A program made the position numbers and the translations under genes. The notes under the pieces were generated by a model, which saw nothing but the letters and a program-made list of their open reading frames with translations, did no database searches and was not told the DNA's origin. From NCBI RefSeq assembly GCF_008107625.1, contig NZ_SDKK01000004.1, positions 1 to 59,093 of the forward strand: a stretch of 59,093 nucleotides of DNA, written 5' to 3'. The stretch comes from Zoogloea oleivorans (lineage in GTDB: Bacteria; Pseudomonadota; Gammaproteobacteria; Burkholderiales; Rhodocyclaceae). Below are positions 8,760 to 22,203 of this stretch, piece after piece; the first letter of the stretch is position 1, and the number at the start of each line of letters is the position of its first letter.

Positions 8760-9399
8760 GCACGCGCTGGGGCTGTTTGGCGGCACCTTCGATCCCATCC
8801 ACTACGGCCATCTGCGCCTCGCCGAAACTGCGCGGGAAGCCCTCGGCCTCGAACGGGTGCGTTTCATCCCCGCCGGTCGTCCGCCACACCGCGGCACGCC
8901 GGGCGCCAGCGGCACCGATCGTCTCGCCATGGCACGCCTGGCCACCGCCGACAATCCGGCCTTCGAAGTGGACCCGGCCGAGGTGGACGCAGCACAAGCC
9001 AGCTTCACCATCCTGACCCTCGAACGCCTGCGCCTGGCCCTCGGCCCCCATCGCCCGCTGGTGCTGCTGCTCGGCGTCGATGCCTTTCTCGGCCTGCCCG
9101 GCTGGAAGCGCTGGACCGAGCTGTTCGACTTCGCCCACATCGCCGTGGCCAACCGGCCGGGCTACAGCCTCGATGCAGCGCAGATGCCCACTGAGCTGGC
9201 GGCCCTCACCGAACAGCGCCAGGCCGCCCCGAACGCCCTCGAAACCCGCCCCCACGGCGCCCTGGTGCAGTTCGCCATGACCCCGCTGGCCATCTCGGCC
9301 ACCGATATCCGTACCCGACACAGCGCTGGCCACAGCCTGCGATATTTGCTCCCCCCGCCGGTTCTTGACTATATTTCCCGGCATCAACTCTATCTTTGA
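8746..9399 (+). CDS. nadD: Nicotinate-mononucleotide adenylyltransferase
   Basis: 217 residues. It transfers AMP from ATP to nicotinate mononucleotide to form deamido-NAD, the penultimate step of NAD synthesis, in the cytosol. The N-terminal nucleotidyltransferase signature GLFGGTFDPIHYGHLRLAE carries the (H/T)xGH motif, and the C-terminal ISATDIRTRHSAGHSLRYLLPPPV carries the (S/T)xT and R residues of the family. It overlaps the membrane-protein gene upstream by 14 bases; rsfS follows four bases later. nadD-rsfS-rlmH is a standard proteobacterial cluster. Confidence 0.95.
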   Translation: MTQPEHALGLFGGTFDPIHYGHLRLAETAREALGLERVRFIPAGRPPHRGTPGASGTDRLAMARLATADNPAFEVDPAEVDAAQASFTILTLERLRLALGPHRPLVLLLGVDAFLGLPGWKRWTELFDFAHIAVANRPGYSLDAAQMPTELAALTEQRQAAPNALETRPHGALVQFAMTPLAISATDIRTRHSAGHSLRYLLPPPVLDYISRHQLYL

Positions 9400-9403
9400 A
9401 TCA

Positions 9404-9772
9404 ATGAACATCACCGAATACGAAACCCTCGTCGTGACCGCCCTTGAAGACATCAAGGCCAAGGACATCCTGGTCATCGACACCTCGCGCCTCACCTCGC
9501 TCTTTGAACGGGCCATCATCGCCACCGGCGACTCCAACCGCCAAACCCGCGCGCTGGCCCGCCACGTGGCCGACAAGGCCCGCGAAGCCGGTCAGGAAGT
9601 GCTCAGCATCGAAGGCGAAGGCACCGGCGAATGGGTGCTGCTGGATCTGGGCGACATCGTCGTGCACCTGATGCAGCCGGCCGTGCGCAGCTACTACAAC
9701 CTCGAAGAGCTGTGGGCCGCCTCGTCGGCCCGTCCGCTGCGCCCGGGCAACGCCGCCGCCCACGCCGCCTGA
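9404..9772 (+). CDS. rsfS: Ribosome silencing factor RsfS
   Basis: 122 residues from the ATG at 9404 ([22 protein letters not shown]). The open frame extends to 9365 but overlaps nadD. RsfS binds ribosomal protein uL14 on the large subunit and blocks joining of the small subunit in starved cells. Family features visible: [34 protein letters not shown] and [20 protein letters not shown], ending in YYNLEELWA. It sits in the nadD-rsfS-rlmH-maf-rng run. Confidence 0.95.
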   Translation: MNITEYETLVVTALEDIKAKDILVIDTSRLTSLFERAIIATGDSNRQTRALARHVADKAREAGQEVLSIEGEGTGEWVLLDLGDIVVHLMQPAVRSYYNLEELWAASSARPLRPGNAAAHAA

Positions 9773-9815
9773 CCCTCTCCCCCTGCGGCGGGCATTCGTC
9801 CGCCGCCCCTTCGCC

Positions 9816-10286
9816 ATGAAACTCCTTCTCGTTGCCGTCGGCACGCGCATGCCCGCGTGGGTCGACACCGGTTTCGACGACTTCGCCAAGCGCATGCCCC
9901 GCGAGCTGCCGCTGCAGCTCATCGAGGTGAAGGCCGAGCCACGCACCACCGGCAAGACCGTCGAAGCCATGATGGCGCTGGAAGCCGCGCGCATCGAAGC
10001 GGCCCTGCCGCCCCGCTGCCGCCGCCTGATCCTCGACGAACGGGGTGAAGACCTGACCACCAAAGCCCTCGCCAAGCGCATGGAGCGCTGGCAGGACACC
10101 GGTGACGATGTGGCGCTGATCGTCGGCGGCCCGGACGGGCTCGATCCGGCCCTCAAGGCCACCGCCCACGAGACGATGCGGCTGTCCAGCCTGACCCTGC
10201 CCCATGCCATGGTTCGCGTGATGCTCGCCGAAGCGATCTACCGGGCCTGGAGCCTGTCGAAGAATCACCCCTATCACCGGGAATGA
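9816..10286 (+). CDS. rlmH: 23S rRNA (pseudouridine-1915-N3) methyltransferase
   Basis: 156 residues, the usual RlmH length. A SPOUT-fold methyltransferase that acts on assembled 70S ribosomes, methylating pseudouridine 1915 in helix 69. Visible signatures are [23 protein letters not shown] at the start, the cofactor-binding trefoil [14 protein letters not shown], and the C-terminal [23 protein letters not shown]...NHPYHRE, where the final Tyr-His contact the substrate. maf follows after one base. Confidence 0.96.
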   Translation: MKLLLVAVGTRMPAWVDTGFDDFAKRMPRELPLQLIEVKAEPRTTGKTVEAMMALEAARIEAALPPRCRRLILDERGEDLTTKALAKRMERWQDTGDDVALIVGGPDGLDPALKATAHETMRLSSLTLPHAMVRVMLAEAIYRAWSLSKNHPYHRE

Positions 10287-10287
10287 C

Positions 10288-10899
10288 ATGAGCCACACCG
10301 CCATCTACCTCGCCTCCAACAGCCCGCGCCGGCGCGAGTTGCTCAAGCAGATCCACGTCAGCTTCGAACCGCTGCTGTTCCGCGGCCCGGGACGCGAGGA
10401 TCACGACATCGCCGAACATGTCCTGCCCGGCGAAGATGCCGTCGCCTACGTGCGCCGGGTGGCCCTGGCCAAGGCCGAGGGCGGCATCAAGCGGGTACTC
10501 TGGCGCAGCCTGCCGCAGCGCCTGCTGCTGGCCGCCGACACCACGCTGGAAGTGGATGGCGAGATCATCGGCAAGCCCGACAACGACGAGCACGCCCAGG
10601 CCATCCTGCGCGACCTGTCGGGCCGCACGCACCAGGTTCTGACCGCCGTGGTGGTGACCGACGGAACCCGCTACGCGCAGCGCCTGTCCACCAGCCAGGT
10701 GCGCTTCCGGCGCATCACGGAAGAGGAAATCCGCCACTACGTGGCCACCGGCGAAGCGGCCGACAAGGCCGGCGCCTACGGCATCCAGGGCCGCGCGGCG
10801 ATCTTCATCGAGGAGATCCGCGGCAGCTACACCGGCATCATGGGTCTGCCCCTGTTCGAGACGGCGGCCCTGCTGCGTGAATTCGGATATCCTCTGTGA
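10288..10899 (+). CDS. maf: Maf-family nucleoside triphosphate pyrophosphatase
   Basis: 203 residues. Maf proteins hydrolyse non-canonical or canonical nucleoside triphosphates to monophosphates and pyrophosphate, acting as house-cleaning enzymes; they were first linked to septum formation. Visible motifs are LASNSPRRRELLKQI (phosphate binding), LLAADTTLEVDGEIIGKP with the catalytic Asp-Thr-Thr, and YVATGEAADKAGAYGIQG. The AADTTLE variant suggests the YhdE-type (dTTP/UTP) group, but subtype is uncertain. It probably shares a transcript with rlmH and rng. Confidence 0.92.
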   Translation: MSHTAIYLASNSPRRRELLKQIHVSFEPLLFRGPGREDHDIAEHVLPGEDAVAYVRRVALAKAEGGIKRVLWRSLPQRLLLAADTTLEVDGEIIGKPDNDEHAQAILRDLSGRTHQVLTAVVVTDGTRYAQRLSTSQVRFRRITEEEIRHYVATGEAADKAGAYGIQGRAAIFIEEIRGSYTGIMGLPLFETAALLREFGYPL

Positions 10900-10975
10900 C
10901 AATCAGAAGAGATCGCTGATGGACTGACTGCGGAGGCGGACGGGTCATCACCCATCTCCGTTTGCCGCCCGCGCC

Positions 10976-12430
10976 ATGTCCGAAGAATATCTGATCAATT
11001 TCACCCCGCAGGAAACCCGCGTCGCCCTCATGCAGCAGGGTGTCGTTCAAGAAGTGCATGTCGAACGTACCGCCAGTCGCGGCATCGTCGGCAACATCTA
11101 TCTCGGCAAGGTCGTGCGCGTGCTGCCCGGCATGCAGTCCGCCTTCATGGACGTGGGCCTTGAGCGCACCGCCTTTCTGCACGTCGCCGACATCTGGTCC
11201 GATCGCCACGCCGGCGACCCCGTGCGGCCCATCGAGCGCATCCTGTCCGAGGGTCAGAACCTCATGGTGCAGGTCCTCAAGGACCCTCTCGGCACCAAGG
11301 GCGCGCGCCTGTCCACGCAGATTTCCATCGCCGGCCGGATGCTCGTCTATCTGCCCCAGGACAAGCACATCGGCATCTCCCAGCGCATCGGCGACGAAGC
11401 CGGCCGCGAAGCCCTGCGCGAACGGGTCAGCCGCCTGCTGCCCAAGGATGAAACCGGCGGCTACATTGTTCGCACGATGGCCGAGAACGCCACCGACGAA
11501 GAACTCGCCGCCGACATCGCCTACCTGAAAAAGCTGTGGACCGAGATCAAGAACCGCACCGTCGGCGCCCGCCCGCCGATGGTGCTGTACCAGGATCTCA
11601 ACCTCGCCCAGCGGGTCTTGCGCGACCTCGTCACCGACGGCACCACGCGCATCGTGGCCGACTCGCGGGAGAACTTCCAGAAGCTGTCGTCCTTCGCCGC
11701 CGAATACATGCCGCAGGTCACGCCGCTGCTCGACCACTACACCGGCGAGCGCCCACTGTTCGACCTGCACGGTGTCGAGCCGGAAATCGAGAAGGCCCTG
11801 GCCCGGCGGGTAGACCTCAAGTCCGGTGGCTACCTGATCATCGACCAGACCGAGGCGATGACCACCGTCGACGTGAACACCGGCGGCTTCGTCGGTGCGC
11901 GCAACTTCGACGACACCATCTTCAAGACCAACCTCGAAGCGGCCCAGTCCATCGCCCGCCAGCTGCGCCTGCGCAACCTCGGCGGCATCATCATCGTGGA
12001 CTTCATCGACATGGAAAGCACCGAGCACCGCAGCGCCGTGCTCGACGAATTCCGCAAGGCCCTGGCCAAGGACCACACCAAGATGACGGTGAACGGCTTC
12101 ACCACCCTCGGGCTGGTGGAGATGACCCGCAAGCGCACCCGCGAATCCCTGGCCCACCTGCTGTGCGAGCCCTGTGCCACCTGTGGCGGGCGCGGTGAAG
12201 TGAAGACCGCGCGCACCGTGGCCTACGAGATTCTCCGCGAGCTGCTGCGCGAAGCGCGCCAGTTCAACGCCCGCGAGTTTCGCGTGCTGGCCGCCCCCAA
12301 CGTCATCGACCTGTTCCTCGAAGAGGAATCCCAGGCCCTTGGCATGCTCTCCGACTTCATCGACAAGACTATTTCCCTGCATCCGGAAGCCAGTTACGGA
12401 CAGGAACAATTCGACATCGTGCTGCTCTGA
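10976..12430 (+). CDS. rng: Ribonuclease G
   Basis: 484 residues. A cytosolic endoribonuclease that matures the 5' end of 16S rRNA and degrades some mRNAs. Visible: N-terminal MSEEYLINFTPQETRVAL, an S1 RNA-binding region at about 38-125 (GNIYLGKVVRVLPGMQSAFMD), the catalytic core with VDVNTGGFVGARNFDDTI and GGIIIVDFIDME, and the zinc link EPCATCGGRG that joins dimers. It lacks the long C-terminal degradosome-scaffold region of RNase E, so the call is RNase G. A hairpin terminator follows the stop. Confidence 0.95.
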   Translation: MSEEYLINFTPQETRVALMQQGVVQEVHVERTASRGIVGNIYLGKVVRVLPGMQSAFMDVGLERTAFLHVADIWSDRHAGDPVRPIERILSEGQNLMVQVLKDPLGTKGARLSTQISIAGRMLVYLPQDKHIGISQRIGDEAGREALRERVSRLLPKDETGGYIVRTMAENATDEELAADIAYLKKLWTEIKNRTVGARPPMVLYQDLNLAQRVLRDLVTDGTTRIVADSRENFQKLSSFAAEYMPQVTPLLDHYTGERPLFDLHGVEPEIEKALARRVDLKSGGYLIIDQTEAMTTVDVNTGGFVGARNFDDTIFKTNLEAAQSIARQLRLRNLGGIIIVDFIDMESTEHRSAVLDEFRKALAKDHTKMTVNGFTTLGLVEMTRKRTRESLAHLLCEPCATCGGRGEVKTARTVAYEILRELLREARQFNAREFRVLAAPNVIDLFLEEESQALGMLSDFIDKTISLHPEASYGQEQFDIVLL

Positions 12431-12438
12431 TGCGCGCC

Positions 12439-12465
12439 TTTTACCCCGCTTGCAACGGGGTAAAA
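12439..12465 (+). terminator. Rho-independent terminator after rng
   Basis: TTTTACCCCG (12439-12448) pairs perfectly with CGGGGTAAAA (12456-12465) around a seven-base loop, nine bases after the rng stop. The T-tract is weak on this strand (TAAAAATG follows). Beyond it, 12466-12634 holds no gene; a TTGACG at 12508-12513 could be a promoter element, but no matching -10 box stands out. Confidence 0.6.
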
Positions 12466-12634
12466 ATGCCATCGCAATTAACGCACCAATGTAGTGCAAA
12501 CCGGCTATTGACGCGGTTTTGGGCGATTTTCTGCACCTCGTCAGTGCATTCAAATATTCAATCGCCACATGATTGACGCTGCCCTTGGGACGCCCGCAGA
12601 ATCCGCCGCCTAGACCAATGGCAGGTACCAAAAG

Positions 12635-13702
12635 ATGCACACCCAGAACACCCTCCAGGCCGCCTCCGGCCTTAGCGCCAGCGCCGTCCGGATTGGCTCC
12701 AACCATGGCTACGCCTTCGACGGCGACAACGTGCGCCTCGATGCCGAACTGCTGATCGGCAATCCTGAAGCCGCCGCCGCCCAGGACTGGGCACTGCAAC
12801 TGTGGGCCTGCGACGCGCCCTTCGACGGTGTCGCCATTCGCGGCACCAAGGTCGCCGAATTGCCGGTTGCCAACCAGGCCTGGATCAGTGCCCTGACCCC
12901 CGCCTTCCCGCCCGCCGGGCGTGCCGAACATTCGATGGTGCTGGTCCTCGCCTCCGGTCAGGATGGCAGCTTCGACCAGGTGAACGACTACGCCAACTTT
13001 CCGCAGACCGAAATCTTCGTGCAGCCGCGTCTCACCGGCACCACCGGCTTCAGCCTCGCAGAAGACAGCGTCACCCTCAACGTGGATGCCATCGACAACC
13101 CGCGGAGCGCTGACAACCTGAGCGGCTCCCTGTCCCTCGAACTGTGGGCCTATGCCGACAGCAAGCCGGAAGGCATCCAGCTGGCTGCCGCCAATCTGGG
13201 CAGCCTGGCCGGCCAGAACAGCTGGTACGAGCTGGCCATCGACGCGCCCCTCATCGCCAAGCCCGCCGGCACCTGGAACATCGCCCTGCTGCTGCGCGAA
13301 TGGACCAACGCCGGCTACGTGACCCGCGACTTCGCCAACTTCGCCCTGCCGGTAAGCTGGGCTGCCGAAGCCGCCCCCGAAGCCAAGCCTGCCGCTGTGG
13401 CCAAGCCTGCTGCCAAGCCGGCCGCTGCCCCCAAGGCGGCTGCCGCGAAGGCTGTCGCGCCGAAAGCCGCGGAGCCGAAGGCCGCTGCCGCCAAGGCTGC
13501 TCCGAAGGTTGCCGCGGCTCCCGCCAGCGTGTCGGTCAACAAGGCCAGCGAAGCCGAACTCGCCGCCGTGAAGAGCCTGCCCAAGGCCGTTGCCGCCGCC
13601 ATCGTCGCCGCCCGCCCCTTCAAGACCCTCGACGAACTGGTCAAGGTCAAGGGCATGGGCGTGAAGATGCTCGACAAGCTGAAAGGCAGCCTGAGCCTGT
13701 AA
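12635..13702 (+). CDS. Duplicated beta-domain protein with Ala/Pro/Lys linker and helix-hairpin-helix domain
   Basis: 355 residues. Residues 31-128 and 144-241 are two copies of one domain: both read D-x-V-x-L...NP...L-x-L-x-LWA...G...L...W...PAG...L-x-L...V-x-D-x-ANF, which suggests a beta-sandwich. Residues 243-297 are an Ala/Pro/Lys linker built from AKPAA/PKAAA units. Residues about 299-352 are a ComEA-like helix-hairpin-helix domain (VNKASEAELAAVKSLPKAVA, VKGMGVKMLDKLKG), which usually binds double-stranded DNA without sequence preference. There is no signal peptide or membrane segment, so it is probably cytoplasmic. The gene stands alone between a terminator and a REP-like repeat. The combination is unfamiliar to me. 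The start ATG has only a weak AGG upstream. Confidence 0.75.
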   Translation: MHTQNTLQAASGLSASAVRIGSNHGYAFDGDNVRLDAELLIGNPEAAAAQDWALQLWACDAPFDGVAIRGTKVAELPVANQAWISALTPAFPPAGRAEHSMVLVLASGQDGSFDQVNDYANFPQTEIFVQPRLTGTTGFSLAEDSVTLNVDAIDNPRSADNLSGSLSLELWAYADSKPEGIQLAAANLGSLAGQNSWYELAIDAPLIAKPAGTWNIALLLREWTNAGYVTRDFANFALPVSWAAEAAPEAKPAAVAKPAAKPAAAPKAAAAKAVAPKAAEPKAAAAKAAPKVAAAPASVSVNKASEAELAAVKSLPKAVAAAIVAARPFKTLDELVKVKGMGVKMLDKLKGSLSL

Positions 13703-13712
13703 GACAAGCCAC

Positions 13713-13777
13713 GTGGGTCGGACTTCAGTCCGACTCGACTAGCTGAACCTGTGCTGTCGGACTGAAGTCCGACCCAC
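13713..13777. repeat. REP-like palindromic repeat pair, copy 2
   Basis: The arms at 13713-13734 and 13756-13777 are identical to those of the copy at 6037-6102. The centre, read on the opposite strand, matches that copy at most positions (AGCACAGGTTCAGCTAG), so the two copies are inverted relative to each other. It lies between convergent genes, where it could also act as a bidirectional terminator through its long stem. Confidence 0.85.
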
Positions 13778-13803
13778 AAGGGCCCTGACCGGGGATTACC
13801 GGC

Positions 13804-14346
13804 TCAGGGCTTTTTCTCGTTCACGGCCGGCAGCCACAAGCCTTCGCCGGTCGCCTCCAGCAGCGTCAACCAGGCCCGCACGTCGAACTCGAACTGGTGG
13901 TAATCGGGCTCCATCCGGCAGCACAGCTGGTAGAAAGCCTTGTCGTGCTGGCGCTCCTTCAGGTGGGCCAGCTCATGCACGACGATCATGCGCAGAAATT
14001 CCGGCGGCGCCTCGCGGAACAGTGTGGCGACGCGAATTTCGCGCTTGCTCTTGAGCTTGCCACCCTGCACGCGGGACACCGTGGTGTGGGTGCCCAGCGC
14101 GTTGTGAATGGTCTGCAGCTTGCCGTCGTAGGCCACCTTGCTCAGCGGCTCGGCATTGCGCAGGTGGCGGGCCTTCAGCTCGCCGACATAGTCGTAAAGA
14201 GCTGTGTCGTTGCGCACGGCATGAGGTGCCGGATACTTCTTGAGCAGCAGCGGGCCGAGGCGGCCCTCTTCAAGCAGTTCGCGCACCTGGGCCACCAGGT
14301 TCGGCGGGTAACCGTGCAGATAGCGGAGGGGGAGTTGGCTGGACAT
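13804..14346 (-). CDS. YgjP-like zinc metallopeptidase (DUF45)
   Basis: 180 residues. The zinc-binding motif HELAHLKERQHDKAFY (HExxH then a third His six residues on) sits near residue 124, followed by the helix CCRMEPDYHQFEFDVRAWL, as in the YgjP/DUF45 family of predicted cytosolic metalloproteases. The preceding GKLKSKREIRVATLFREAPPEFLRMIVV is typical. Substrate unknown. The gene may be co-transcribed with the PhnD-like gene that ends 24 bases upstream of its start. Confidence 0.85.
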   Translation of the reverse strand: MSSQLPLRYLHGYPPNLVAQVRELLEEGRLGPLLLKKYPAPHAVRNDTALYDYVGELKARHLRNAEPLSKVAYDGKLQTIHNALGTHTTVSRVQGGKLKSKREIRVATLFREAPPEFLRMIVVHELAHLKERQHDKAFYQLCCRMEPDYHQFEFDVRAWLTLLEATGEGLWLPAVNEKKP

Positions 14347-14370
14347 GGGGCGCTTCGGACGGCAGTTCGG

Positions 14371-15105
14371 CTAGCGCGACTCCCCGATCAGGGCTGCCAG
14401 CGGGGCCAGCACCTCTTCGCCCACCGGCTCGAAACGCTCGAAATGCAGATCGTCGAGCACCCGCTTGCCGGACGGGTCGAGATGCATATTGCACAGGATG
14501 TGCTGAATCGCCTCACGCTTGTCGGCCCACTCGGGTGACACCATGAAGCAGTGAAAGGCCCGGCCGCCAGTACTCTCGCCCACCACTTCGAGCTGGGCGC
14601 GGGTTGCAGCAGCCAGACCGGCCCAGGTTTCGTTGAAGACAAAACCGAGGTCGGCTTCATCCTGCAATACGGCCTTCGCCGCATTGAGATGGTTGCCGAC
14701 GAACTTGAAGCTGGCCTTCGCGGGGTCGATCTCCAGCGTGCGCAGCACATCCAGCCCCAGGTCGTGAATCACCAGCTTGTCGGTGGCGCTGGCAATGCGC
14801 GGGCTCTCCAGCGCAGCGGCGCCGGCCTTGCGTACCACCACTGTCTCGTCCACCACCCCGGCCGGCCGGGCAACCGGCACGAAGCCCTTGTCGCGGGCAA
14901 AGCACAGGGCGCTGTAGGGGTTGGCATAGACAACGTGAAAAGCATTGTCGAGCACAGCCTGACGCTCGACGAGGAAGTTGTCCTGCGGCTCGAAATGGAT
15001 CCCGGTACCGAGATTGCGCTGCAGGTAGGTGTTGAGGGTGAACCAGCCAAGCAGATTCTTGGCCGTGTCATGGGGGCATACGCTGAGCTTGAACTGGCTT
15101 GCCAT
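14371..15105 (-). CDS. PhnD-like substrate-binding protein lacking a signal peptide
   Basis: 244 residues from ATG 15105 (MASQFKLSVCPHDTAKNLLGWF), which has GGAAG about nine bases upstream; an in-frame ATG at 15138 adds 11 residues. It fits the PhnD/phosphate-phosphite-phosphonate binding family: FHVVYANPYSALCFARDKGFVPVARP and VGNHLNAAKAVLQDEADLGFVFNETW correspond to the two lobes of a type II periplasmic binding protein. Neither start yields an export signal, and no ABC permease or ATPase is adjacent. It may therefore be a cytoplasmic ligand sensor, not a transporter component. Ligand unknown. Confidence 0.65.
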   Translation of the reverse strand: MASQFKLSVCPHDTAKNLLGWFTLNTYLQRNLGTGIHFEPQDNFLVERQAVLDNAFHVVYANPYSALCFARDKGFVPVARPAGVVDETVVVRKAGAAALESPRIASATDKLVIHDLGLDVLRTLEIDPAKASFKFVGNHLNAAKAVLQDEADLGFVFNETWAGLAAATRAQLEVVGESTGGRAFHCFMVSPEWADKREAIQHILCNMHLDPSGKRVLDDLHFERFEPVGEEVLAPLAALIGESR

Positions 15106-15297
15106 CTGTTCAGGCTTCCGAACGACAGCGGGATGCAATCGACAGCAGGATCGACGGACTCTTCAGGGACATGACGGGAACCTATATCGGGATTGAGATT
15201 GATCCGCGACCTCCCGCCAGAACCTTAATCCGCCTGGCAGGAGAGCCTGGGGTGCATGATGTTAGCAAATACCGTTTGCAATTTCTCACACTTCTAT

Positions 15298-15324
15298 AAA
15301 TCCATATTAATGACCTATGGATTT
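15298..15324 (-). terminator. Possible hairpin terminator after pldA
   Basis: AAATCCAT (15298-15305) and ATGGATTT (15317-15324) form an eight-base stem starting three bases beyond the pldA stop on the minus strand. There is no proper T-tract, so it may only stabilise the transcript end. The AT-rich stretch 15256-15297 next to it may hold the promoter of the PhnD-like gene, but I cannot place the boxes. Confidence 0.35.
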
Positions 15325-15327
15325 CCC

Positions 15328-16323
15328 CTACATCCAGTCCACCAGCGCAACACCCGCACCGAAAGTTGTCTGCCGGTGGTTGTAGTCGATCAGCGTCTCG
15401 CCATAGCCGCTGAAGAGTTGCATGAAGCCCTTCAGGTTGCGGTGGATCGGAAAGCTCCAGTCGAGCTGGGCGGAGCCGCGCTCACTGAGCAGATTGCCAC
15501 GCAGGTTGAGGCCGATGCCGTGCTCGCCGAGCTTCCACATGGCCTGGATGTCGCCGTGGCCGAGGTAGCGGGTGATGTCCGGGTTGTCATCGCTGCTGGC
15601 TTTTTCATGGACGCGCACCCACGGGCGCAGAACCACCGCAAAATCGCCGCGCTCGATGCCCACCTGGGCGGTCAGCCGGTTCCAGCTGCGTGACAGGGGC
15701 TCGGGGCGACCGTTGGACTGGTGATTGAAGCCAACCGACATCATTTTCAGCTTGAAGCCGGCGCCCATGTCCAGGTTGGTGCGGAACACCGCCATCAGCT
15801 CGGGCTCGTAGTCTGTCTCGCGAAAGGGCGAGGAATCGCTCTTGTTGTAGATCTGCCAGCTGGATTGCTGGGTGTAGCCGAGCCACAGATCGCCGTGACG
15901 GCCGAACAGGCCCTCCCACAACTTGGTCTTGAAGCTGATCTGGTACTTGGACTCGACCGCGTTCACGTCCATCGGCGCGGCCACCGTATTCGACGGATTG
16001 GCCGAGGTGGGCCGGGCGTTGGGCGAATTGCTGACGCGCCCGAGCAGAATGTAGGTGGGCTTGTAGGGTTTGATCAGGAAGGAGCCCTTCTTGTCCTCCG
16101 CATCGAGTTCCCAGCGGGCCGAAAAGGGGCTCGTCTCGGCAACCTCAGGCGGCGGCGCTTCCTTGTGCGGCCGGCCGGCGGCCTCGTCGTAACAGGCCAG
16201 GCGCTCGGTATTGTCAGCGATCACCGCACAGGCGCTGGCATCACCGGCCAACGCCCTGCCCGCCATGGTCAGTAATACAGCAGTACAGCTACCCAGACGT
16301 ATTGTCTTGTTCAATTTTTTCAC
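15328..16323 (-). CDS. pldA: Outer-membrane phospholipase A
   Basis: 331 residues. It hydrolyses acyl chains of mislocalised phospholipids in the outer leaflet of the outer membrane; active as a calcium-dependent dimer. The signal peptide (about 1-26) ends in GRALAGDA. The catalytic segment MSVGFNHQSNGRPEPLSRSWNR carries the His-x-Ser pair and downstream Asn of OMPLA, and the rest has alternating strands of a 12-strand barrel ending in aromatic-rich ALVDWM. Translation starts at GTG 16323, two bases after the uvrA stop, so the two genes look translationally coupled; that pairing is unexpected functionally. Confidence 0.9.
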   Translation of the reverse strand: MKKLNKTIRLGSCTAVLLTMAGRALAGDASACAVIADNTERLACYDEAAGRPHKEAPPPEVAETSPFSARWELDAEDKKGSFLIKPYKPTYILLGRVSNSPNARPTSANPSNTVAAPMDVNAVESKYQISFKTKLWEGLFGRHGDLWLGYTQQSSWQIYNKSDSSPFRETDYEPELMAVFRTNLDMGAGFKLKMMSVGFNHQSNGRPEPLSRSWNRLTAQVGIERGDFAVVLRPWVRVHEKASSDDNPDITRYLGHGDIQAMWKLGEHGIGLNLRGNLLSERGSAQLDWSFPIHRNLKGFMQLFSGYGETLIDYNHRQTTFGAGVALVDWM

Positions 16324-16325
16324 TC

Positions 16326-21839
<5,514 letters not shown>

Positions 21840-21987
21840 GGCGGGAGTCGGGGAAGGCGGGCAGACGGGAATTGTAGGGTGCCTGAAGCAGACCCGCTGC
21901 CCGCGCGTCGGTTCCCTGCTCCGCCCCGCAGCCCCGAATGCGGCTTGCCAGTTGCTAATCGCTCGCTTACGATCTCGCCCCTTGTAT

Positions 21988-22160
21988 CTCCGGGTGCCGT
22001 TCAGCCTGCGCTGAATGGAGAATCGGGAAGGCGGTGCAAATCCGCCACGTGCCCAACGCTGTAAGGAGGACGCTCGCCACAACAAGCCACTGATGCAAGT
22101 CGGGAAGGCGTGGCAGCGGTTGAATCCAAGTCAGAAGACCGGCCGGGAGATCGTTTGATG
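21988..22160 (+). promoter_or_regulatory. Cobalamin riboswitch upstream of bluB
   Basis: Between the divergent uvrA start and bluB lies a classical adenosylcobalamin aptamer: GGGTGCC...GAATCGGGAA, then GGCGGTGCAAATCCGCCACG, the B12 box GCCACTG (22088-22094) and a terminal AAGTCAGAAGACC. The order and conserved blocks match the family. It lies about 40 bases before the bluB start and should lower bluB expression when cobalamin is plentiful. Boundaries are approximate to about ten bases. Confidence 0.93.
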
Positions 22161-22203
22161 GCTGCACGGCCAGGCAGCCAGTGTTTTTCCAGAAGGGGAA
22201 TTC

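Noticed and set aside
10838-12931. 697-residue minus-strand frame opposite rng
   Set aside because: Runs through RNase G, a certain gene, with no recognisable domain or start signal.
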